Assembly: GCA_900550375.1 (NCBI GenBank)
Contig: URRP01000034.1
Coordinates: 1-25,878, forward strand
Direction: 5' to 3'
DNA from: an uncultured Alistipes sp.
GTDB lineage: Bacteria; Bacteroidota; Bacteroidia; Bacteroidales; Rikenellaceae
Length of the DNA stretch: 25,878 nt
A program made the position numbers and the translations under genes. Of this stretch, positions 1-6,189 are shown piece after piece. Position 1 is the first letter of the stretch. Every line of letters starts with the position of its first letter. Below the pieces are notes generated by a model. The model did not search any database, was not told where the DNA came from, and saw only the letters and a program-made list of their open reading frames with translations.

Positions 1-70
1 TTAAAATTATTAAATTATCTTAACTCTTTGTGCGGACTAAGTTAGGAACTCCAGTGCAAGAATTTGCAAA

Positions 71-110
71 AAGTCGGCAAAAACAGAAATAAGTCGGCAA
101 TAAGTCGGCT
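71..110. repeat. Cluster of three AAGTCGGC direct repeats
   Basis: The motif AAGTCGGCAA occurs at 71-80 and 91-100, and AAGTCGGCT at 102-110. The setting is AT-rich DNA just beyond the terminator that follows the tRNA-Leu gene. Short iterated motifs beside a tRNA 3' end resemble the arm-type binding sites of tyrosine recombinases at the end of an integrated element, but the window stops too soon to show an integrase gene. The repeats are seen directly; the att-site reading is inference. Confidence 0.5.
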
Positions 111-124
111 TTTTTGAACGCAAA

Positions 125-156
125 AACGGCTCACAAGCATTTGTGAGCCGTTTTTT
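125..156 (-). terminator. Intrinsic terminator downstream of tRNA-Leu
   Basis: A hairpin with stem AACGGCTCACAA / TTGTGAGCCGTT and a four-base loop lies three bases past the tRNA 3' end. It is flanked by T-rich runs on both strands, five or more Ts on the minus strand and six on the plus strand. It should therefore end the leftward tRNA transcript and may also stop transcription entering from the left. Confidence 0.85.
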
Positions 157-158
157 AG

Positions 159-242
159 TACCCAGAGCCGGGATCGAACCGGCACGATATTGCTATCATT
201 GGTGTTTGAGACCAACGCGTCTACCGATTCCGCCATCTGGGC
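159..242 (-). tRNA. tRNA-Leu (anticodon CAA)
   Basis: Read on the minus strand, this 84-base sequence folds as a class II tRNA. The acceptor stem is GCCCAGA / TCTGGGT and the discriminator base is A. The D arm contains GGTAGACGC. The anticodon arm is TTGGT-CTCAAAC-ACCAA with anticodon CAA, which reads UUG leucine codons. A long variable arm follows, then the T arm GCCGG-TTCGATC-CCGGC. The 3' CCA is not encoded, since C-T-A follows the discriminator. A consensus promoter lies upstream and a terminator immediately downstream, so it appears to be a stand-alone transcription unit. The first bases of the T arm also give the usual tRNA 3'-end target for integrating elements. Confidence 0.96.
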
Positions 243-273
243 AAGGCCGTTCTTTCGGAAAGAATCGGGATTG

Positions 274-304
274 CAAATGTAGGGATTTATTCTCAATTTG
301 CAAA
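274..304 (-). promoter_or_regulatory. Promoter of tRNA-Leu
   Basis: On the minus strand, TTTG (301-304) is followed after 19 bases by TACATTTG (274-281), matching the Bacteroidetes -33/-7 consensus TTTG...TAnnTTTG. Predicted transcription starts roughly 25 bases upstream of the tRNA 5' end. Confidence 0.75.
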
Positions 305-315
305 TTCTGAACGGA

Positions 316-341
316 TAAAAATAGCGGCAGCGGTCTGCCGC
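316..341 (-). terminator. Probable terminator of the uvrC operon
   Basis: On the minus strand, GCGGCAG-ACCG-CTGCCGC (324-341) is followed by TATTTTTAT. It lies about 150 bases past the uvrC stop codon and just ahead of the tRNA-Leu promoter, where it would insulate the tRNA from uvrC read-through. The sequence between it and uvrC (342-489) shows no convincing gene. Confidence 0.65.
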
Positions 342-489
342 CGATCGTTTTCGGGGTTGTCGGAGCCGGGAGGAAGCAGAACGAACGCAGTCGGATCGTT
401 TGTGTTTCATGCCGCGGCCGGACTTTTTCTTGACGTGCCGGGCGGGCATCCGGCTCGGCCAGCGGGCGGAGCTTCGGGCGGAAAGCTCG

Positions 490-2313
490 TCAGGTCGTCG
501 CGAAGTGTTCTCGCAGACGCCGTGTCTTGGCCGCACCGATCAATTTGATAAGCTCCTCGTCGGAGGCGCTGCGGATACGTGCGACCGAACGGAAATGCGC
601 CAGCAGCGTCTCGACGGTGCGGGGACCGATGCCGGGGATCTCCTTGAGTTCACTTTTGAGGAAGTTGTTGCTGCGCTTCTGGCGGTGGAAGGTGATGCCG
701 AAGCGGTGTGCCTCGTCGCGGATGTGACACACCACTTTAAGCGGTTCGCCGGTGCGGCTGAGGTAGTAGGGCATCGGATCGCCCGGGTAGTAGATCTCTT
801 CGAGCCGTTTGGCCAGCCCGACGATCGGAATCTGCTGCTCCAGTCCCAATTCGCACAGCACGGCGTAGGCGTTCGAGAGCTGCCCCTTGCCGCCGTCGAC
901 GATCACCAGATCGGGCAGCTCCTGTCCCTCGGCCATCAAGCGCGTGTAACGGCGGAAGACGATTTCGCGCATCGAAGCGAAGTCGTCGGCCCCGACGACG
1001 GTCTTGATGTTGAAGTGGCGGTACTCCTTGCGCGAGGGGCGGCCGTCGCGGAAAACGACGCACGAGGCGACGGGATTCGTCCCTTGCAGGTTCGAGTTGT
1101 CGAAACACTCGATGTGGCGCGGCTGCCGCGGCAGCCGCAGCTCCTTCTGCATGGCGTTCATCAGCCGCTCGGTGTGCCGCTCGGGATTCTTGATCTCCAG
1201 ATTCTTGAGCTGTTCGGCGCGGTAGATGCGGGCGCTGCGCTCGGAAAAAGCCAGCAGGTCGAGTTTTTCGCCCCGCTTGGGCACGGTGAAGGTCACCCCG
1301 TCGAAGAGCATCGTAGCCGACGGCAGGAAGGGGACGATCACCTCGCGTGCCAGTTCACCGTCGGCGATCTGCTCGACGACGTGCTGGATGGCCAGCGTCA
1401 GCATCTGTGCTCGGTCGGTGTCGACGCCCGGCGTGAGACGCACGGTCGAGACGGCCGTGATCGAGCCGTTGCGGATGCGCAGGAAGTTGCAGTAGGCGGC
1501 ATCGTCGTCCTCGACGAGTGAGAAGACGTCGACGTCGACGATACGGGCGCTGACGATGACCGAACGGGCCGAGTAGTTCTCCAGTGCATCGAGCCGCGAC
1601 TTGTAACGCTGCGCCGTCTCGAACTGCAACGCTTCGGCGGCGCGGCGCATCTCCCCTTCGAGGTAGCTGCGCACGGGGCGCAGATCGCCTTTGAGTACCG
1701 CGACGGCCATCTCCAGCAGCTGTTGGTACTCCTCGGCGCTTTGGGCGCCGATGCAGGGGCCTTTGCAGTTGCCCAGATGGTATTGCAGGCAGACGGTGTA
1801 CCGGCCGCGTGCGATCGCTTCGGGGGAGAGGTTGAGCGAGCAGGTGCGCAGCGGGATCACCTCGCGGATGAACTCCAGCACGCTGTGCTGCATCGTCACC
1901 GACGAATAGGGGCCGAAATACTGCGAGCCGTCGCGCTGCAATTGGCGCGTGGACTGCACGCGGGGGAAGTTCTCGCGGCGCACGACGATCCACGGATAGG
2001 TTTTATCGTCCTTGAGCAGGATGTTGTAACGGGGTTGCAGCTCTTTGATGAGCGAGTTTTCGAGCAGCAGGGCGTCGGTTTCGCTGTCGACGACGATGTG
2101 ACGGATCTCGACGATCTGACGCACCAGCACCCGCACTTTGGGCGGATGCTCCTTGTTCTGCATGAAGTAGGAAGAGACCCGTTTGCGCAGGCTCTTGGCC
2201 TTACCGACGTAGATGATCGTACCCGCCCGGTCGAGGAACTGATAGACCCCCGGTTCGAGCGGCAGCAACGCCACCTGCTCCTTGAGCGGATTACGGTCGG
2301 GCCGGGTCATCAT
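490..2313 (-). CDS. uvrC: UvrABC system protein C (excinuclease subunit)
   Basis: UvrC makes both incisions flanking a DNA lesion during nucleotide excision repair, after UvrA/UvrB have marked the damage. The 607-residue protein has the full family layout. The GIY-YIG nuclease domain that makes the 3' cut is at about 17-95 (G22-V-Y, Y35-V-G). Four cysteines C158, C175, C183 and C187 match the iron-sulfur ligands known in UvrC. A UVR motif that contacts UvrB is at about 210-244. The RNase H-like domain that makes the 5' cut carries candidate catalytic residues D405, D444, D473 and H536. A helix-hairpin-helix region is at about 558-593. The length is typical. Two adjacent ATGs (2313 and 2310) can serve as start. 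The gene lies 4 bases after the exchanger gene stop and is probably co-transcribed with it. Confidence 0.97.
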   Translation of the reverse strand: MMTRPDRNPLKEQVALLPLEPGVYQFLDRAGTIIYVGKAKSLRKRVSSYFMQNKEHPPKVRVLVRQIVEIRHIVVDSETDALLLENSLIKELQPRYNILLKDDKTYPWIVVRRENFPRVQSTRQLQRDGSQYFGPYSSVTMQHSVLEFIREVIPLRTCSLNLSPEAIARGRYTVCLQYHLGNCKGPCIGAQSAEEYQQLLEMAVAVLKGDLRPVRSYLEGEMRRAAEALQFETAQRYKSRLDALENYSARSVIVSARIVDVDVFSLVEDDDAAYCNFLRIRNGSITAVSTVRLTPGVDTDRAQMLTLAIQHVVEQIADGELAREVIVPFLPSATMLFDGVTFTVPKRGEKLDLLAFSERSARIYRAEQLKNLEIKNPERHTERLMNAMQKELRLPRQPRHIECFDNSNLQGTNPVASCVVFRDGRPSRKEYRHFNIKTVVGADDFASMREIVFRRYTRLMAEGQELPDLVIVDGGKGQLSNAYAVLCELGLEQQIPIVGLAKRLEEIYYPGDPMPYYLSRTGEPLKVVCHIRDEAHRFGITFHRQKRSNNFLKSELKEIPGIGPRTVETLLAHFRSVARIRSASDEELIKLIGAAKTRRLREHFATT

Positions 2314-2317
2314 CGGG

Positions 2318-3271
2318 TTATTTTGCCAGCAGCCACCAGAGGTAGGCGCCGTAGATGGCGAGGAAGAGTGTTCCCTCCCAACGGTCGAGTGCCCGGCGGC
2401 GGAAGGTGAAGGCGGCGGCGAAGAGCAGCAGCGAACTGAGCACCACGGCGCCCAGCGTCACGGCGTCGATGCCGCCCGGTACGAGCGGCGAAGCCGTGGC
2501 GCTCACACCCAGTACGAGCAGGATGTTGGCGATGTTCGAGCCTACGACGTTGCCCAGCGCGATGTCGGAACGTCCCTTGACGACCGAGACGACCGACGAG
2601 GCCAGTTCGGGAAGCGACGTGCCGCCCGCCACGAGCGTGATGGCGATCACCGACTCGCTGACGCCCAGTTTGCGGGCGATGGCCACGGCGTTGTGCAGGA
2701 AGAGTTCGCCGCCGGCAACCAGCGCTGCCAGTCCCCCGACGATCATCAGCGCCATCAGCCAGCCGGCCATCGGACGCACCGCAGGGGTGTCGGCGGCGCT
2801 CTGCTCCCTGCGTGCCGAACGGGCCGCCATCCAGACGCTCAGTACATAGAGCAGCAGCATGACGATGCCCTCTACGCGGCCGATACGTGCCGGATGCGCC
2901 GGATGCAGCACCTCGTCGGCCAGCACGGCACACAGCACCAGCGACGCTGCGACGCCGACGGGCAGGTCGCGCCGGATGTTCTGCGGCGTGAGCGGCAGCG
3001 GCCGGATCAGGGCGCAGATACCCAGAATGATGTAGATGTTGAAGAGGTTCGACCCCACGACGTTGCCTACGGCCATGTCGCCTTGTCCTCCGAGGGCCGA
3101 GAGAAAACTCACGACCAGTTCGGGCGTCGAGGTGCCGACGGCCACGACCGTCAGTCCGACCAGAAAGCCCGGTACGCGGAAGCGTGCGGCCAGTGCTACC
3201 GATCCGTCGGTGAGATAGTTGGCTCCGGCGAGAATGAGCGCCAGTCCTGCGATGAGATAGAGGTATTCCAT
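2318..3271 (-). CDS. CaCA-family Na+/Ca2+ (K+-dependent type) exchanger
   Basis: This is an inner-membrane cation antiporter of the CaCA superfamily, close to the bacterial YrbG type, expected to export calcium in exchange for sodium. The 317-residue protein is almost entirely hydrophobic segments, about ten, and contains the two inverted alpha-repeats that define the family. Repeat one has GTSTPEL at about 46-52 and GNVVGSN at about 69-75; repeat two has GGTSLPEL at about 216-223 and GNVVGSN at about 240-246. The acidic residue of each PE pair is the ion ligand. The start at 3271 is chosen because the upstream 17 codons are not hydrophobic and this ATG begins directly with the first membrane helix. 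A promoter lies at 3384-3415. uvrC follows after 4 bases; there is no obvious functional link. Confidence 0.93.
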   Translation of the reverse strand: MEYLYLIAGLALILAGANYLTDGSVALAARFRVPGFLVGLTVVAVGTSTPELVVSFLSALGGQGDMAVGNVVGSNLFNIYIILGICALIRPLPLTPQNIRRDLPVGVAASLVLCAVLADEVLHPAHPARIGRVEGIVMLLLYVLSVWMAARSARREQSAADTPAVRPMAGWLMALMIVGGLAALVAGGELFLHNAVAIARKLGVSESVIAITLVAGGTSLPELASSVVSVVKGRSDIALGNVVGSNIANILLVLGVSATASPLVPGGIDAVTLGAVVLSSLLLFAAAFTFRRRALDRWEGTLFLAIYGAYLWWLLAK

Positions 3272-3383
3272 ACGGTGTATAAGTCGTTCGAATCGGCGGT
3301 AAAGATAAAGCAGGCCACACACGGCATCGGGCAGGGCGCGATGTGCCGGGGCGGAGCCTATCTACGCGGAAATTTGTTCTCTG

Positions 3384-3415
3384 CAAAGATACGAAAAGTC
3401 GAGCGCAGAAGCAAA
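3384..3415 (-). promoter_or_regulatory. Promoter of the exchanger-uvrC operon
   Basis: On the minus strand TTTG (3412-3415) is followed after 20 bases by TATCTTTG (3384-3391), an exact TAnnTTTG match. The -33 box forms part of the inner stem of the hairpin at 3405-3432. Predicted leader to the start codon is about 105 bases. Confidence 0.75.
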
Positions 3416-3465
3416 CATCAGTTTGATTCTGCCGAGATGAAGTCTCTACGGCGCAGCCAAAGATA
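3384..3465 (-). repeat. Dispersed promoter-bearing hairpin repeat, copy 1
   Basis: This 82-base element aligns along its whole length with 10429-10512. It begins and ends with CAAAGATA (plus-strand view), the complement of a TATCTTTG -7 box. Between them lies a hairpin at 3405-3432: outer stem GCAGAA / TTCTGC, a one-by-one mismatch, inner stem CAAAC / GTTTG and a four-base loop. The right part, CTGCCGAG..GAAGT..CT.CGGCG..AGCCAAAGATA, is shared with copy 2. No coding frame is apparent. Confidence 0.7.
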
Positions 3466-3504
3466 GAAAATATCGTGCAATTATCCGACGGGGGCAGATC
3501 GGAA

Positions 3505-3536
3505 TTTGGCGGTTCGGCGGAAAAAACGTATCTTTG
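3505..3536 (+). promoter_or_regulatory. Promoter of the small secreted-protein gene
   Basis: TTTG (3505-3508) is followed after 20 bases by TATCTTTG (3529-3536), a full consensus match. Predicted transcription start is around 3543, only about a dozen bases before the ATG at 3556. This supports the ORF being expressed. Confidence 0.7.
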
Positions 3537-3555
3537 ACCAAATTTCGGTTGAAAA

Positions 3556-3924
3556 ATGAAATTTCGGATCCTCCTCTTTTGTTCGCTCTTCGGTTTGCTG
3601 TGGGTTTTGCTTGCAGCCGATACACGGTGCATTGCTTTCGAGGAGGAGGCGCCGCTGCCCGCTGCGAGCGAACTGACGCGGCAGCTTCCGGTCAAGGTGG
3701 CCGACGCCTACGATCTGCGGGCGCTGCTGGCACGGTTGAGTCTGGAAGCGGGCGATACGGTCGCACTCGACCGCACGATGCAGGACCTTGGCCACGGCAG
3801 CTCTTCCCGCGACGGATTGTCCGACAAACGGGAACGGGAGGCTGCGGGTACCCTGTCGGCGGTCGATCGATGCGTGCCTGACGGCGGAGATCTGGTCTTC
3901 CTGCTGCGCAAAATCCGAATTTAG
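3556..3924 (+). CDS. Small secreted or membrane-anchored hypothetical protein
   Basis: I do not recognise this 122-residue product. It begins with a short basic stretch and a hydrophobic segment of about 18 residues (5-22), typical of a Sec signal or membrane anchor; C25 is not preceded by a lipobox, so a lipoprotein is unlikely. The middle (about 30-77) is acidic and leucine/alanine-rich with GC-rich codon thirds like its neighbours. The last 45 residues are less protein-like, so a frameshift or a decayed 3' end is possible. A consensus promoter directly upstream and a short AT-rich leader support the start. It stands alone between the leftward exchanger promoter region and the hairpin array before nhaD. 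Confidence 0.55.
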   Translation: MKFRILLFCSLFGLLWVLLAADTRCIAFEEEAPLPAASELTRQLPVKVADAYDLRALLARLSLEAGDTVALDRTMQDLGHGSSSRDGLSDKREREAAGTLSAVDRCVPDGGDLVFLLRKIRI

Positions 3925-3995
3925 CGGTCGCATTCGGTCTCTATGCACCGAATCTTTTCCCGCCGGCCCGCAATTTGCCGTAGCGGAACCTTGTC

Positions 3996-4111
3996 CACCG
4001 TTTTCGATAAGTGAGGGCAAAGGCTGCTTGCAGACTTTGCCGAGCGCAGAAAACGAAGAAAAAGTCACCGTTTTCGATAAGTGAGGGCAAAGTCTGCAAG
4101 CAGCCTCTGCC
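3996..4111. repeat. Paired direct and inverted repeats (hairpin array, type 1)
   Basis: A 27-base sequence starting CACCGTTTTCGATAAG occurs at 3996-4022 and again, identical, at 4066-4092. Each copy runs into a hairpin. The first is 4016-4041, with outer stem GGCAAAG / CTTTGCC and inner stem CTGC / GCAG. The second is 4086-4111, with outer stem GGCAAAG / CTCTGCC (one mismatch) and the same inner stem. In addition, the 20 bases at 4021-4040 are the exact reverse complement of 4087-4106, so the two hairpins could also pair with each other into one long stem. No open reading frame of interest is present. Confidence 0.85.
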
Positions 4112-4141
4112 AATTGCAGAAAACGTCTTTTGTAAATGAAC

Positions 4142-4294
4142 CATTTCGTTAAGCCGAGCGCAGAACCGAACGCAGTTCGAGCTCTGCCGAGGCGAGAAAT
4201 GGACGAAAGAAATTCAATCATTTCGTTAAGCCGAGCGCAGAACCGAATGCAGTTCGAGTTCTGCCGAGGCGAGAAATGGACGAAAGAAATTCAA
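4142..4294. repeat. Two tandem 76-base repeats upstream of nhaD (hairpin array, type 2)
   Basis: Copies at 4142-4217 and 4219-4294 differ at two positions only. Each holds a hairpin, at 4160-4187 and 4237-4264. In the first copy the outer stem is GCAGA / TCTGC and the inner stem CGAAC / GTTCG. In the second the outer stem is extended to GCAGAA / TTCTGC and the inner stem carries a C-to-T change that gives a G-T wobble. Each copy then has CTGCCGAGGCGAG. The array ends 23 bases before the nhaD start codon, so it is likely part of its leader or upstream control region. Confidence 0.9.
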
Positions 4295-4317
4295 CGGATT
4301 TAAGCGATCAGTAAATT

Positions 4318-5673
4318 ATGATTACAACCATGCTTATCCTGTTTGTCGTAGGCTACATCTTCATCGCCTTCGAACACAAAACGGGAATCAATAAATCGGC
4401 CATCGCCCTCCTGATGTGCGGTATTCTGTGGAGTATCTTCAGTATGGAATACCACTCGGCGATGCCCGGACTCACCCAAACGACCGTAAGCGACGAGATC
4501 CTGATGCATTTAGGCTCGACGTGCGAGATTCTGGTCTTCCTGATCGGTGCGATGACCATCGTCGATCTGATCGACTTCCACGGAGGCTTCGAGTTCATCA
4601 CGCGGCGCATCACCACGCGGCGCAAGGTGCGGCTGCTGTGGCTGGTGGCGCTGCTCACCTTCTTCATGTCGGCGCTGCTGGACAATATGACCACCACGAT
4701 CATCATGGTGATGCTGCTGCGCAAGATCGTTCCCACGGCCAAGGAGCGGATGCTCTTCGCCTCGGTGATCGTCATTGCGGCCAACAGCGGCGGCGCGTGG
4801 TCGCCCATCGGCGACGTGACGACCATCATGCTCTGGATGAAGGGCAATGTCTCGTCGGAGAAACTTATCGAGAGCCTGCTGCTGCCCTGTATCGTTTCGA
4901 TCGTCATTCCCGTGCTCCTCGCTTCGCGCTGGCTCAAGGGTGAGCTTCCGCCGACCGATGCGGCCGATGCGTCGTCGTCGCAGCCCGAATACATCTCCGA
5001 CGGCGAGAGCCGTGCCATCCTTTTTCTGGGCTGTGCCCTGTTGGTGGCCGTACCGGTCTTCAAGAGCGTAACGCACCTGCCGCCCTACATGGGGATGATT
5101 ACGGCGCTGGGGATCATGTGGATCTTCACCGAACTGATGTACCGCCGCAAACGCAACATCGAGGAGTCGATCAAATGTCGTGTGGCGAAGGTATTGAAGC
5201 ATATCGATATGTCGACGATCCTCTTCTTCCTCGGTATCCTGATGGCCGTGGCGGCGCTCGAAAGCGCAGGCATCCTGTCGGGCTTTGCCAAGGGACTCAA
5301 CGAACACCTGCACAACGTCTATGCGATCAATACGCTGATCGGCGTCCTCTCGTCGGTGGTCGACAACGTGCCGCTCGTGGCGGCGTCGATGGGTATGTAT
5401 CCGATTCCCGATGCGGCTGCCGTCGCGGCGAGCGTCGATCCGACCTATGCGGCGATGTTCATGCAGGACGGCGCCTTCTGGCACTTGCTGGCCTACTGTG
5501 CCGGCGTGGGCGGCAGCCTGCTCATCATCGGCTCGGCGGCCGGCGTGGTGGCGATGGGGTTGGAGAATATCAACTTCGTATGGTATTTCAAGAAGATTTC
5601 GCTGATGGCCTTCGTCGGGTATCTGGCCGGCATCGGGGTCTTCATGCTCGAAATGTTCTTCTTCGGCATTTAG
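4318..5673 (+). CDS. nhaD: NhaD-type Na+/H+ antiporter
   Basis: This is predicted to exchange sodium (or lithium) for protons across the inner membrane, contributing to sodium and pH homeostasis. The 451-residue protein has about eleven or twelve hydrophobic segments. NhaD/ion-transporter-superfamily features are visible: the N-terminal segment with FEHKTGINKSAIALLMCGILW, the loop LLDNMTTTIIMVMLLRKIV (about 120-140), ANSGGAWSPIGDVTTIMLW (about 155-173), and a second half with SSVVDNVPLVAASMGMY and GVGGSLLIIGSAAG. Two SxxxDN-type motifs in the two halves fit the internal pseudo-symmetry of the family. The ATG at 4318 leads straight into the first helix. The gene is monocistronic, with a hairpin array upstream and a strong terminator downstream. 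I see no clear TAnnTTTG promoter close to the start. Confidence 0.93.
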   Translation: MITTMLILFVVGYIFIAFEHKTGINKSAIALLMCGILWSIFSMEYHSAMPGLTQTTVSDEILMHLGSTCEILVFLIGAMTIVDLIDFHGGFEFITRRITTRRKVRLLWLVALLTFFMSALLDNMTTTIIMVMLLRKIVPTAKERMLFASVIVIAANSGGAWSPIGDVTTIMLWMKGNVSSEKLIESLLLPCIVSIVIPVLLASRWLKGELPPTDAADASSSQPEYISDGESRAILFLGCALLVAVPVFKSVTHLPPYMGMITALGIMWIFTELMYRRKRNIEESIKCRVAKVLKHIDMSTILFFLGILMAVAALESAGILSGFAKGLNEHLHNVYAINTLIGVLSSVVDNVPLVAASMGMYPIPDAAAVAASVDPTYAAMFMQDGAFWHLLAYCAGVGGSLLIIGSAAGVVAMGLENINFVWYFKKISLMAFVGYLAGIGVFMLEMFFFGI

Positions 5674-5693
5674 ATCGCGTACGGAGGAACTGC

Positions 5694-5728
5694 TCGGGCG
5701 GACTTTTCGAAAAGTCCGCCCGATTTTT
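5694..5728 (+). terminator. Intrinsic terminator of nhaD
   Basis: A 30-base perfect palindrome (5694-5723; arm TCGGGCGGACTTTTC) is followed by TTTTT on the plus strand. It starts about 20 bases after the nhaD stop codon. Confidence 0.92.
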
Positions 5729-5757
5729 CGTATCTTGCGGATAAAACGGAGGTGCTT

Positions 5758-6189
5758 ATGATACGGATTTACGAAGCGACCGAACTCTCCGACAGACTCG
5801 TAGAGGCTTTCGCGCGGCTGCTGCCGCAGTTGTCGGACAGGCTGTCGGTGCCCGATCGGGAGGGCGTCGCGCGGATCGTCGCCGCACCCGCGACGCGTCA
5901 GCTGACGGCGGTGACGGAGCAGGGCGAGATCGTCGGACTGCTCAGCGTGGCGATTTACGACGTGCCCTCGGGGCGTAAGGCGTGGATCGAAGATGTGGTG
6001 GTCGATACCGCCGCCCGCGGCTGCGGCGTCGGCGAGGCGTTGGTGCGCGAGGCGTTGGCGATCGCCCGCAGCGAAGGCGTGCAGCGGGTGATGCTCACCT
6101 CGAACGCTGCGCGGCGAGCGGCCCACCGGCTCTATGAACGGATGGGGTTCGTGCGTTACGAGACCGATTGTTTCCGGTGCGATCTATGA
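5758..6189 (+). CDS. GNAT-family N-acetyltransferase
   Basis: This is a 143-residue single-domain acetyltransferase of the GNAT fold, which transfers acetyl from acetyl-CoA to an amine; the substrate cannot be told from sequence. The core is visible: strand IEDVVVD (about 78-83), then the acetyl-CoA pyrophosphate loop RGCGVG (87-92) and helix, then a C-terminal ARRAAHRLYERMGFVRY segment typical of motif B. The ATG at 5758 is preferred over a GTG at 5752 because GGAGG at 5748-5752 sits at a suitable distance, which is unusual in this phylum. A weak TATCTTGC -7-like box follows the nhaD terminator. The gene's last six bases overlap the convergent DUF2156-GNAT gene. Confidence 0.88.
   Translation: MIRIYEATELSDRLVEAFARLLPQLSDRLSVPDREGVARIVAAPATRQLTAVTEQGEIVGLLSVAIYDVPSGRKAWIEDVVVDTAARGCGVGEALVREALAIARSEGVQRVMLTSNAARRAAHRLYERMGFVRYETDCFRCDL

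Noticed and set aside
42..536. 164-codon minus-strand open frame
   Set aside because: It runs straight through the tRNA-Leu gene, its promoter and two terminators, has no homology signal that I recognise, and overlaps the uvrC 3' end.
3458..3477. Second promoter at the far end of hairpin repeat copy 1 (CAAAGATA at 3458-3465)
   Set aside because: The -7 box is perfect but no TTTG lies 19-21 bases upstream; the same holds for 10505-10512 in copy 2.
3996..4294. CRISPR array
   Set aside because: Repeats are long, only two copies of each type, without regular unique spacers or cas genes; they fold as hairpins instead.
4510..6126. 538-codon minus-strand frame spanning nhaD and the GNAT gene
   Set aside because: It crosses a perfect terminator palindrome and two well-supported plus-strand genes; the product is low-complexity and rich in His, Arg and Asp.
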